This document shows positions 53,000 through 60,687 of a stretch of 64,000 nt of DNA, piece after piece. The notes under the pieces were generated by a model that saw nothing but the letters and a program-made list of their open reading frames with translations, made no database searches and had not been told where the DNA came from. The translations under genes were made by a program, and so were the position numbers. Position 1 is the first letter of the stretch, and every line of letters starts with the position of its first letter. This DNA comes from Flavobacteriales bacterium (GTDB taxonomy: Bacteria; Bacteroidota; Bacteroidia; Flavobacteriales; Flavobacteriaceae): NCBI GenBank assembly GCA_027061855.1, contig JAMOVT010000116.1, positions 1 through 64,000 on the forward strand, written 5' to 3'.

Positions 53000-54394
53000 T
53001 TAATAAGCAATCATTTTTTCGAGCCAGAAAATAAGGAATCCCGAAAGGAAACCAATAAATGCCAGCCAAGATATTTTCTTTAAATACCAAATGAAATCGA
53101 TTTTTTCCATTCCCATTGCGGCTACTCCGGCAGCTGATCCAATGATTAAGATACTACCTCCGGTTCCTGCGGAATATGCCACCATATGCCAGATAATATG
53201 ATCGGTAGGGTAGTCAAACATTCCCATAGAAGCAGCAACCAAAGGAACATTGTCAACCACAGCAGAAAGTATACCCAATAAGACTACGACAATTTCCGTA
53301 TTTGGTAAAGTTTGCTGAAGCACTTCAGCTAAATACCGTAAAGTTCCCAAAGGTTGTCCATCAATCGAACCATATACCAATGATTCCAATGCGCCGACAG
53401 CAAGAAGAATTCCCAAGAAAAATAAAATACTGGCAATTTCAATCCTTGACAAGGCTTTGTGTGCGGAATATAAGTGTTTTCGTTCTTCGGTAAAATTTTC
53501 TTCCGGATGTATATATTCGGATACTAACCAAACGATACTTAAAGATAGCATCATACCTAAATAAGGTGGAAGATGGGTCAATGTTTTAAATACAGGAACA
53601 AATAATATCATTCCTAAACCTAGAAACAACATTGTCTTACTACTTAAAAGCTTTTCTACCCGTAATAAATCTTTATCTTCTTTTTCACTTTTAACTGTGC
53701 CGTTAAAGACAGGCATAAATGAGGCAATACCAAAAGGAATGGCAAAGTTTAATACAGAAGGCAGAAAAACATGTTCTATTAACCCGAAAGCGGTAACTTT
53801 CTTCGCTATCCAAAGCATAGTGGTAGTAACATCACCGATAGGAGACCAAGCACCTCCGGCATTGGCAGCTATGATAATCAAACCGACATACCACATTCTT
53901 ACTTTTTTATCGAGTATCAGCTTACGTAATAATGTAACCAAAACAATGGTAGCTGTTAAATTGTCAATTACCGCTGAAAGAAAAAAGGCTAAGATACCGA
54001 TTATCCAAAGCAATTTTCTCCTGCTGTTCGTACGAACATAATTCTTTAAAATTTCAAAACCACGATGTAAATCTATGATTTCCACAATTGTCATGGCACC
54101 TACAAGAAAGACCAAAATTTCGGAGGCTTTTCCCAAATGATGAAGCAAAGTTTTGTTAAAGCCTTCCTGTGCATGTTCTCCTCCGGTAAGAAAATTATAA
54201 ACATGCCCTTCATCATCAATAATTGAAATCCATCCTTTGTGAAACCCAATAGATAATAAAGCCCATAAAAGAGCAGCTGTTAACAAAGCCGGGACGGTTT
54301 TGTCCAATTTTAACGGATGTTCCGTAGCGATAGCTATATATCCTAATACAAAAATTAATATGATCAGGTTTACATATACAAATATATTCTCCAT
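53000..54394 (-). CDS. nhaD: Na+/H+ antiporter NhaD
   Basis: A 464-residue ion-transporter-superfamily antiporter with about eleven to thirteen membrane helices. Features of NhaD are present: VIDNLTATIVLVTLLR, GAWSPIGDVTTTMLW and the second half repeat VVDNVPLVAASMGMF with TGGSILIIGSAAGVAAMG. It pumps Na+ or Li+ out against protons and suits a saline-adapted or alkaline niche. A TAGTTTTG element lies at 54416-54423, 22 bases upstream. Confidence 0.95.
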   Translation of the reverse strand: MENIFVYVNLIILIFVLGYIAIATEHPLKLDKTVPALLTAALLWALLSIGFHKGWISIIDDEGHVYNFLTGGEHAQEGFNKTLLHHLGKASEILVFLVGAMTIVEIIDLHRGFEILKNYVRTNSRRKLLWIIGILAFFLSAVIDNLTATIVLVTLLRKLILDKKVRMWYVGLIIIAANAGGAWSPIGDVTTTMLWIAKKVTAFGLIEHVFLPSVLNFAIPFGIASFMPVFNGTVKSEKEDKDLLRVEKLLSSKTMLFLGLGMILFVPVFKTLTHLPPYLGMMLSLSIVWLVSEYIHPEENFTEERKHLYSAHKALSRIEIASILFFLGILLAVGALESLVYGSIDGQPLGTLRYLAEVLQQTLPNTEIVVVLLGILSAVVDNVPLVAASMGMFDYPTDHIIWHMVAYSAGTGGSILIIGSAAGVAAMGMEKIDFIWYLKKISWLAFIGFLSGFLIFWLEKMIAY

Positions 54395-54463
54395 AGTGTA
54401 GTATTTTTTGGTTTACAAAACTAATTGTTTATAAAAAATAAATAATGCTCTTTATCATAAAAA

Positions 54464-54586
54464 TTATTTATTCTTCTCTTTATTCTCTCTTTCTTTATCT
54501 ATTTGTCTGCGAAAAATCAGCACGATTAGTCCCATCACAACAATTCCCGTGGTTAGGCCCAATAAAGCTTGTTTAATCATTTCCAT
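54464..54586 (-). CDS. 40-residue single-pass membrane microprotein
   Basis: An open frame starting MEMIKQALLG, with one hydrophobic helix (about 6-24, LLGLTTGIVVMGLIVLIF), then a positively and negatively charged cytoplasmic tail (RRQIDKERENKEKNK). The ATG overlaps the end of truA by 14 bases (a second ATG by 8), typical of translational coupling; the frame fills the gap to nhaD. The helix-and-charged-tail composition is not that of random AT-rich sequence. Family unknown; it may assist a membrane complex. Confidence 0.6.
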   Translation of the reverse strand: MEMIKQALLGLTTGIVVMGLIVLIFRRQIDKERENKEKNK

Positions 54587-55328
54587 TTCTAAAAATATTT
54601 TGTGGATAAGTTATGTCTGTTAAATATAATCCATGTGCCGGTACCGAAAATCCTGCTTTACTACGGTCTTGTTTCTCGATAATTTGTTCCATATCCTCTT
54701 CACTCATTTTTCCTCTTCCGATTTCAATTAAAGTACCCACAATTGCTCTTACCATATTGCGTAAAAAACGATCGGCAGTAATATGAAAAATCAATTGCTC
54801 TTCTTTTTGTTCCCAATAAGCTTCACGAATATCACAGATATAGGTTTTTACATCCGTTTTTGATTTTGAAAAACTTTTAAAATCCGAATGTTTTAGTAAA
54901 ACAGAAGCTGCTCGATTCATTTTTTCAATATCCAAATTCTGTTTAAACTCCCATGAGAGATCATTCAAAAAAGGGTTTTTCTTTGTATGCAAATGGTACT
55001 CGTAGGAACGTGAGAAAGCATCAAAGCGGGCATGTGCTTCAGGAATAACTTCATGAATCTTATGTATGGCAATATCCCAGGGTAAAAATGAATTTAATTT
55101 ATGAACCAGGTTTACTGCATCTATCGTTCGTGAAAAATCAAAGTGAGCAAACATTTTTTTGGCATGTACGCCGGCATCGGTTCTTCCGGCACCTGTGATT
55201 TGAATGTCCTCTTTAAGAAGCAAGCTTAAGGCTTTTTCCAAAACTTCCTGAACGGAATTGGCATTGGGTTGTCTCTGCCAGCCATGGTAATTGGTACCTT
55301 TATAAGATAGTTCCAAAAAATATCTCAA
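54573..55328 (-). CDS. truA: tRNA pseudouridine synthase A
   Basis: Converts uridines 38-40 in the anticodon arm of many tRNAs to pseudouridine. The 251-residue protein shows YKGTNYHGWQRQPNANSVQEVLE near 9-31, the catalytic Asp51 in GAGRTDAGVHA and RFLRNMVRAIVGTLIEIGRGK near 187-207. Its 5' end is 36 bases from the divergent phosphoesterase gene, with a TAGCTTTG element at 55357-55364. Confidence 0.96.
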   Translation of the reverse strand: MRYFLELSYKGTNYHGWQRQPNANSVQEVLEKALSLLLKEDIQITGAGRTDAGVHAKKMFAHFDFSRTIDAVNLVHKLNSFLPWDIAIHKIHEVIPEAHARFDAFSRSYEYHLHTKKNPFLNDLSWEFKQNLDIEKMNRAASVLLKHSDFKSFSKSKTDVKTYICDIREAYWEQKEEQLIFHITADRFLRNMVRAIVGTLIEIGRGKMSEEDMEQIIEKQDRSKAGFSVPAHGLYLTDITYPQNIFRNGND

Positions 55329-55364
55329 TTAGTTGTATTTTTGATGCATTGAATTACAAAGCTA

Positions 55365-55859
55365 ATGAAAAAAATTTTATTGTTATCGGATACGCACGGC
55401 TATTTAGACGAAGAAATTCTACATTATGCCAAAGAAGCGGATGAAGTTTGGCATGCCGGAGATATCGGCAATATTGCTGTAACGGACAAATTAAAAGAAT
55501 TTGCAAAGGTCAGAGGAGTTTTCGGGAATATAGACGGTACTGAAATTCGTCTGGAATTTCCAGAATGGAATATTTTTGAAGTAGAAGGAGTAAAAGTGGC
55601 CATGAAACATATAGGAGGTTACCCCGGTAGATATGCAAAAGGCGTGAGGGAACGCTTAAAAGAAATAAAACCCGATTTGTTTATCTCAGGACATTCCCAT
55701 ATTCTGAAAGTGATGCCCGATAAAAAAATGAATCTTATTCATATGAATCCGGGAGCTGCGGGTAAATCCGGTTTTCATAAAAAAAGAACCATGTTAATGT
55801 TTGATGTGGATAAAGATGAATTGAAAAATCTGCGGGTGATTGAATGGGATAGAAAATAG
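55365..55859 (+). CDS. YfcE/MJ0936-like metallophosphoesterase
   Basis: A 164-residue calcineurin-like phosphodiesterase. The metal-binding motifs are complete: LLSDTHGYLD (Asp8, His10), HAGDIGN (30-36), GNIDG (54-58), and FISGHSHILK near the C-terminus. Such enzymes hydrolyse phosphodiesters in vitro; the physiological substrate is unknown. It is divergent from truA and preceded by TATTTTTG at 55336-55343. Confidence 0.93.
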   Translation: MKKILLLSDTHGYLDEEILHYAKEADEVWHAGDIGNIAVTDKLKEFAKVRGVFGNIDGTEIRLEFPEWNIFEVEGVKVAMKHIGGYPGRYAKGVRERLKEIKPDLFISGHSHILKVMPDKKMNLIHMNPGAAGKSGFHKKRTMLMFDVDKDELKNLRVIEWDRK

Positions 55860-56044
55860 ATAGATGACTCCCTTTTTACTTCCGTTAATAAAGTCGTTTC
55901 TGCTTTTTATAAACTCTTCGGGATTTTTTTGTTTGAGCTTTTGTATTTTTGATTGAAATTAAACAGGAAAAGCTTTGGGAAATTATTTTCCGGTCACATT
56001 AAACTTTGTGCTTGTTTTGTTAATTTCTAAATCCTAATCAAAGA

Positions 56045-56070
56045 AAACCGTCTTCCGGCGGTTTTTTTTA
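56045..56070 (+). terminator. Terminator upstream of the response regulator gene
   Basis: AAAACCGTC-TTCC-GGCGGTTTT with one G-T pair, followed by eight T. It is 185 bases past the phosphoesterase stop and directly abuts the promoter of the next gene. Confidence 0.75.
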
Positions 56071-56077
56071 TCTTTGC
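56070..56077 (+). promoter_or_regulatory. -7 element of the response regulator gene
   Basis: TATCTTTG beginning in the terminator T tract, 12 bases before the ATG. The -33 position would fall inside the hairpin and has no TTG. Confidence 0.45.
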
Positions 56078-56089
56078 AAAAACTCGATT

Positions 56090-56764
56090 ATGGAAAAAGG
56101 CATTTTGGCTCTGGGATTTTCAAAGAAAAATCAAAAATTTTTGCAACAACTTCTTCCACGTTATAACTTCTTTTTTGAGAAAACAAAAAAAGGAACCAAA
56201 AATATTTTAAAAAAAGAAGAAATACACTTGGTTCTGATAAGTTCAAAAGAAGAATGCTTCCAGGAGTGGATTGCTTATGCCAAAAAATACCGAGCCTCGC
56301 AATCGACCCGTATTTGGCTTTATACTTCCATAAAACCGGCTATACTGTTGCAAGCTTATAAGGCAGGAATAGATGATTTTATAGATGCCGATTGGGAAGA
56401 TATTGTTAAGAAATTAAAAATTGAGCATTTTTTAAAACATTCGTTTCTTCTCCCTGGTACTTTGGAAAAGAAAATTAAATTGGACTCTTTGGTAATTAAT
56501 TCAAAAAAGAATAAAGTTACAAAAAAAGGAAAAGAATTGGATTTGACAAAAATAGAATTCGAATTGCTTAAATTACTTGTTAGCGACCGTAGTAAAATTT
56601 TTACTCGAAAAGAAATTTACCATCAAGTGTGGGGAGATGATATAATCGTGGGAGACAGGACCCTGGATGTGCACATGAACAATTTGCGTAAAAAAATTGG
56701 AAAAAATTTTATCATTACAAAAAAAGGAATCGGGTTTGGAATTAATCCTTCTTTGGAAGGCTAA
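56090..56764 (+). CDS. Atypical OmpR/PhoB-like response regulator
   Basis: A 224-residue protein with a receiver-like N-terminal half (1-110) and a winged-helix DNA-binding C-terminal half (about 125-222: LDLTKIEFELLKLLVSDRSKIFTRKEI, WGDD, RTLDVHMNNLRKKIG). The receiver is degenerate: the acidic pair near residue 9 is replaced (ALGFSKK) and the phosphoacceptor position reads LVLISSKEE, with Ser in place of Asp. So it is probably not controlled by phosphorylation. No kinase gene is adjacent. Its 3' end overlaps the convergent DUF192 gene by 23 bases. Confidence 0.87.
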   Translation: MEKGILALGFSKKNQKFLQQLLPRYNFFFEKTKKGTKNILKKEEIHLVLISSKEECFQEWIAYAKKYRASQSTRIWLYTSIKPAILLQAYKAGIDDFIDADWEDIVKKLKIEHFLKHSFLLPGTLEKKIKLDSLVINSKKNKVTKKGKELDLTKIEFELLKLLVSDRSKIFTRKEIYHQVWGDDIIVGDRTLDVHMNNLRKKIGKNFIITKKGIGFGINPSLEG

Positions 56765-57236
56765 AATCAAGTTTCATCCCTTTTTTAATTCCTAATTGGT
56801 CAATCAAACCTCCTTTTATTTCCAAAACATATTGAGCCGGAAGATGGGAAGGTAAAGAAGTTTCATCCAGAGGTTTCGCATTTTCCACCCAACTTACAAT
56901 TTCTTTATTTCTATTTATATAAATAATATCAAGAGGAATGAAGGTGTTTTTCATATAAAAATATCTTGGTTCTTCATTTTTGAAAACAAAAAGCATGGCT
57001 TGATTGTTTTGCATTTTTTTTCGGTACATCAATCCGGTTTGCCTTTTGTATTCATCATCAGCCAGTTCTGTATTGAAATTTGCAATTTCTTTTCCGGTAC
57101 TATCTATGATTCTGACTTTTAAATCCTCTTTAAAAGAGATTTCCCGATTGATGTTTTTATGCGTTTGTTTTGCAGGTTTTGATTGACATGAAAATAGAAT
57201 AATTATTATCAATCCAAACAGATATATATTTTTCAT
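56742..57236 (-). CDS. DUF192-family lipoprotein
   Basis: A 164-residue protein with a lipoprotein signal peptide (Cys17 in ILFSCQSK) and a DUF192 domain: ELADDEYKRQTGLMYRKKMQNNQAMLFVF near 59-87, NTFIPLDIIYINRNKEIV near 97-114 and YVLEIKGGLIDQLGIKKG near the C-terminus. DUF192 is a small beta-barrel fold found in secreted or membrane-attached proteins; function is unknown. It follows the M23 peptidase gene by 7 bases, so the two are probably co-transcribed. Confidence 0.88.
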   Translation of the reverse strand: MKNIYLFGLIIIILFSCQSKPAKQTHKNINREISFKEDLKVRIIDSTGKEIANFNTELADDEYKRQTGLMYRKKMQNNQAMLFVFKNEEPRYFYMKNTFIPLDIIYINRNKEIVSWVENAKPLDETSLPSHLPAQYVLEIKGGLIDQLGIKKGMKLDFSLPKKD

Positions 57237-57243
57237 ATTTCTT

Positions 57244-58488
57244 TTATAAACTATCCAGTTCTTTTTTAATTGTTTGAATATCTTTCAAATATTTTGGAAG
57301 TAAAAGACTGTCTATGGGTTTTGCAGGGGGCATTTTCTCTTTCAAGGCATCCACTTGCCTTCCGTTTTTCCAAAAACGGTAACATACATGCGGCCCGGTA
57401 GTATATCCGGTCATTCCTACATATCCAATAACATCACCTTGTTTAACAACACTTCCCACATGGATTCCTTTTGCAAATTTACTCATATGCAAATATTGCG
57501 TACTATAAGTAGCATTATGTTTGATTTTTATATATCTGCCATTTCCTCGCGTGTATCCTTTTTTGACAACCACGCCATTTGCAGTGGACATAATCGGGGT
57601 TCCGACAGGCGCTGCAAAATCGGTTCCCAAATGAGGTTTAATTCTTCCGTAAAGTTTTATATAACGATGCATATTATATCGCGAACTTATCCTTCCGAAT
57701 TTCAAAGGAGCTTTGAGAAATTGTTTACGTAAGGTACGTCCTTCTTCATCAAAATAATCATAATCATATCCCAATGAATCCGTAGGATAACGAAAGGCGT
57801 AGAAGTTCTTTCCACCGTATTGAAACAAAGCGGCATGAATTTTTCCGATACCTGCATAAACAGTATCGTCAATATATATATCATCATAAATTACCTTAAA
57901 CTTGTCTCCTTTATTTAAATGAAAAAAATCAACTGTCCAAGCATAAATATTGCTTAATTCCATCGCCAACTTCGGACTTAATTGATGGTCGGTCAAATCC
58001 TGATATAAAGATTTTTCTATTACGACTTGGGCGGTTTTTCGAAGTTTTTTGACCGGTCTTTTTTTCTTTGATACCCTAATGCTATCAATATTGTTAAAAT
58101 CGATAATGGTATACTCTAATGGAGTATTCTCATATATGAAAACTTTGGGATGAGCCAAACTATCCAAAGAATCCTTTTTGCTCAGCAGAAGATAAGGCCT
58201 GCCGGTTTTTATTTTTTTTATGTTAAAAGTATCTTTAATTTTTTGGGCGATTTTATAAATATCGGGATAGTCAAGGTGATTTCTGTTTAGTATTTCGCCA
58301 AAAGTTTCATTCCTGCGGATTGTATCTTGAGTAATTTGAAATTCATCCTTAAAATAGCCATAAATTTTTTTCCTTTCGGGTTTGATTTCTTTTTTGGGTA
58401 ATTCTAGTTTGGCGGTAGTTTTAATCTCTCGATTACAAGATAATAACAAAAGAGTAAAGGATAATATTAATAAGTATATGCGGGTCAT
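57244..58488 (-). CDS. M23-family peptidoglycan metallopeptidase lipoprotein
   Basis: A 414-residue lipoprotein (MTRIYLL...LSC, Cys18). The long N-terminal region includes a LysM-like segment (about 65-140); a C-terminal LytM/M23 domain (about 275-400) contains HLGTD (ligands His286 and Asp290), YLHMS and GPHVCYRF. The canonical HxH is HVC here (His367, Cys369), so the third zinc ligand would be Cys rather than His. Similar HVC forms are common in Bacteroidota in my recollection, so the enzyme may still be active. Expected to cut stem-peptide crosslinks during growth or division. ATG 58488 is chosen because it gives the lipobox. Confidence 0.88.
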   Translation of the reverse strand: MTRIYLLILSFTLLLLSCNREIKTTAKLELPKKEIKPERKKIYGYFKDEFQITQDTIRRNETFGEILNRNHLDYPDIYKIAQKIKDTFNIKKIKTGRPYLLLSKKDSLDSLAHPKVFIYENTPLEYTIIDFNNIDSIRVSKKKRPVKKLRKTAQVVIEKSLYQDLTDHQLSPKLAMELSNIYAWTVDFFHLNKGDKFKVIYDDIYIDDTVYAGIGKIHAALFQYGGKNFYAFRYPTDSLGYDYDYFDEEGRTLRKQFLKAPLKFGRISSRYNMHRYIKLYGRIKPHLGTDFAAPVGTPIMSTANGVVVKKGYTRGNGRYIKIKHNATYSTQYLHMSKFAKGIHVGSVVKQGDVIGYVGMTGYTTGPHVCYRFWKNGRQVDALKEKMPPAKPIDSLLLPKYLKDIQTIKKELDSL

Positions 58489-58583
58489 ATATCCAAGATA
58501 TTTATTTGAGGAAACAATCCACCGCAAAGGTCTGTAAAAAAAAGCAGATTAAAAAATAATAAAGTATTAAATAATATTTATTA

Positions 58584-60035
58584 TCATAATTTGATGCTCT
58601 TCTTTTTTTTGAAATAACGAAAATATAAACTTTCTTTTACAAAATTACTTATGGTATTTATAAGTGAAAACTCATGGTCATTTGTAGATTTGTATGTTAA
58701 ATATAGACCTAAAGGGAGTAGTACCAGGGCTGCAATCCAAGCTCCTAACCATGCAGGTATCTTGGCTTCTTCGGCAGCATTTTTCCCGAACATATTAAAG
58801 ATATAATAAATCAAAAAAATGACAATGCCAAAAATTATTGGGGTTGAATAGCCCCCTTTACGTATGATTGCTCCAAGCGGTACTCCTACTAAAAACATTA
58901 TTAAAATAGAAAGCGGAAAAGCAAATTTCTCATTTAGTTGTAAAACAAACCGGTTTCTTTCTGATTGTTTTTTATTAAAATAATTTACTTTTCGTTTGGC
59001 AAACAAAGTTAGAGCATCGGCTTTGTTTACTGCCCGGGAATAGATATCATGTAAAGATTGGTTCCTTATTAAAGTTGAATCATTTAATATTACATTTAAG
59101 CTATTGTAATCTGATACTTTTGAACCCTTTTTTTTGCTTACAATTTGACTCCTCAAAAGGATTTCTTTGGAAAGATTTTTTTGGTTTTGCATGATTTGAC
59201 TATCAATCGTGTCGATGTATTTTTTTAAATCGATAAAATTCATTTTTCTGGCGCTTCCCGAAGAGGTAGTATTAAAGTCCACATTGTTTAAATCAGACAC
59301 ATCAATATTAATAATATGTTTCTTAAAACCGGTTTTCATTGCCGGAAATTTTTCTCGATCTTTTGCTTTTTTTTGTTCTCTTGTCAAATCATGATAAAAA
59401 TAACCATCATTCAAAATCAATTGTATCATTTGTTGGTGAGGTAAACTTTTTAAAAGACCTGTTTTGGATACAATCGTTTTATCGGGCACCCCATGAACTT
59501 TTTGATGTATAATGACTTCCTTTAATTGGTTTTTATCTTTTCCGTATTTCTCTCTAACATAAATATTAAATTCTTGAAGATTGGTAAAAACCCCTTGTTT
59601 TATGGCTACACTGGGTTTTTTAATACTAATTTTTTTACGTAATTGACTGAATTTATAATTCCCGTAAGGAACAACTGTATTGGCAAAAATAAAGGAAAGA
59701 AGAGCCAAAATTAAAATAAAACCAAATGTATATTTAAATGACCGCACCAATGAAATTCCCATCGATTTTATGGCGGTAAATTCCGATTGTTCAGACAAAT
59801 TCCCATAACTCATAATTCCAGCCAAAAGAATAGCCAGCGGAATTACATTCAGCAAAATCAAAGGCGAATAGTAAAGAAAAAATTTAAAAATAACACTTGC
59901 TCCCAGGCCTTTTCCGGCGAGTTCATCAAAATATAACCAAAAGGTTTGAATAATAAATATAAAGAAAATAATGATAAAGGCAGGAATGAATTTTTTTAGA
60001 AATCCGGTTAATATGTAACGGTCAATAACTTTCAA
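58584..60035 (-). CDS. LptF/LptG-family permease
   Basis: A 483-residue YjgP/YjgQ protein, inner-membrane part of the lipopolysaccharide exporter. Six membrane helices are placed three at each end (about 14-40, 55-80, 100-120; and about 370-390, 400-420, 430-450), with a large periplasmic beta-jellyroll between (125-360). The N-terminus DRYILTGFLKKFIPAF and SLVRSFKYTFGFILIL are characteristic. LptF and LptG cannot be separated by sequence here. It lies 3 bases after the LolA-like gene on the same transcript. Confidence 0.92.
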   Translation of the reverse strand: MKVIDRYILTGFLKKFIPAFIIIFFIFIIQTFWLYFDELAGKGLGASVIFKFFLYYSPLILLNVIPLAILLAGIMSYGNLSEQSEFTAIKSMGISLVRSFKYTFGFILILALLSFIFANTVVPYGNYKFSQLRKKISIKKPSVAIKQGVFTNLQEFNIYVREKYGKDKNQLKEVIIHQKVHGVPDKTIVSKTGLLKSLPHQQMIQLILNDGYFYHDLTREQKKAKDREKFPAMKTGFKKHIINIDVSDLNNVDFNTTSSGSARKMNFIDLKKYIDTIDSQIMQNQKNLSKEILLRSQIVSKKKGSKVSDYNSLNVILNDSTLIRNQSLHDIYSRAVNKADALTLFAKRKVNYFNKKQSERNRFVLQLNEKFAFPLSILIMFLVGVPLGAIIRKGGYSTPIIFGIVIFLIYYIFNMFGKNAAEEAKIPAWLGAWIAALVLLPLGLYLTYKSTNDHEFSLINTISNFVKESLYFRYFKKKKSIKL

Positions 60036-60038
60036 TGC

Positions 60039-60677
60039 CTAATCCAGTTCGTTGATATAATAATCTTTGTATTTGTTTTTGTTGAATTTAAATAAATTTT
60101 CAGGCAAGATTTCATTGGTAGAAAATTTAGTGAATTCAAATGTAATGGTAGAACCGTCTTTTTCTTTGATAATTACATTGTAAATATTTTTACTTCGCGA
60201 ATCAATTCCCAGTAAAATATATTTTTCGGGAGCGGATGAACTTTTCGGAATTAATTTTATGTATTGGATATTACGTCCTTTGACTTTTTGTTTGATATCC
60301 ATTTTTTTAATATATCCTTTTTTGTAAAAAGTAAAAATTTTGTCCGGAGTAAATTCATCATCATCTTGATGATTGGAAATATTTATTTCTTCATTTTCAT
60401 GAATGATTTGGTATCTTTTCTTTCCGTCAAATATGTCATCGATTCCCATATAATTGGCATGAAATTTATTGCCTTTGATAAAAACTTTTCCCTTGGTCTC
60501 CGATTTCACACCGGCCTTTTGATTAATAAGGGCATATTTAAATTCGGCTTTAATATTTTTGTAAGAGGTGAGTTTGTTATTTAACTCATCCAAAAGTTTT
60601 TCGGCCCGTGGACTGTTTTGAGCTTCTGTATGGAAGATACTGAGTGAAATGAATAAAATAAATAGAAGTTTTTTCAT
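60039..60677 (-). CDS. LolA-like outer-membrane lipoprotein carrier
   Basis: A 212-residue periplasmic protein with a signal peptide (1-20, HTEAQ) and the LolA half-barrel: ELNNKLTSYKNIKAEFKYAL near 30-50, KGKVFIKGNKFHANYMG, and GKRYQIIHENEEINISN. It probably carries lipoproteins from the inner to the outer membrane. ATG 60677 is chosen because it gives the signal peptide and lies 10 bases after ftsK; longer frames upstream overlap ftsK. Confidence 0.88.
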   Translation of the reverse strand: MKKLLFILFISLSIFHTEAQNSPRAEKLLDELNNKLTSYKNIKAEFKYALINQKAGVKSETKGKVFIKGNKFHANYMGIDDIFDGKKRYQIIHENEEINISNHQDDDEFTPDKIFTFYKKGYIKKMDIKQKVKGRNIQYIKLIPKSSSAPEKYILLGIDSRSKNIYNVIIKEKDGSTITFEFTKFSTNEILPENLFKFNKNKYKDYYINELD

Positions 60678-60687
60678 TATGCTTTGT

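Noticed and set aside
54601-54609. TGTGGATAA, a perfect DnaA-box word
   Set aside because: It lies inside the truA coding region, alone, with no AT-rich unwinding element or other boxes around it; a single chance match is expected at this length.
55864-55956. 30-codon hydrophobic frame right after the phosphoesterase gene
   Set aside because: Composition reflects T-rich DNA; no charged flanks or start signals, unlike the microprotein at 54464-54586.
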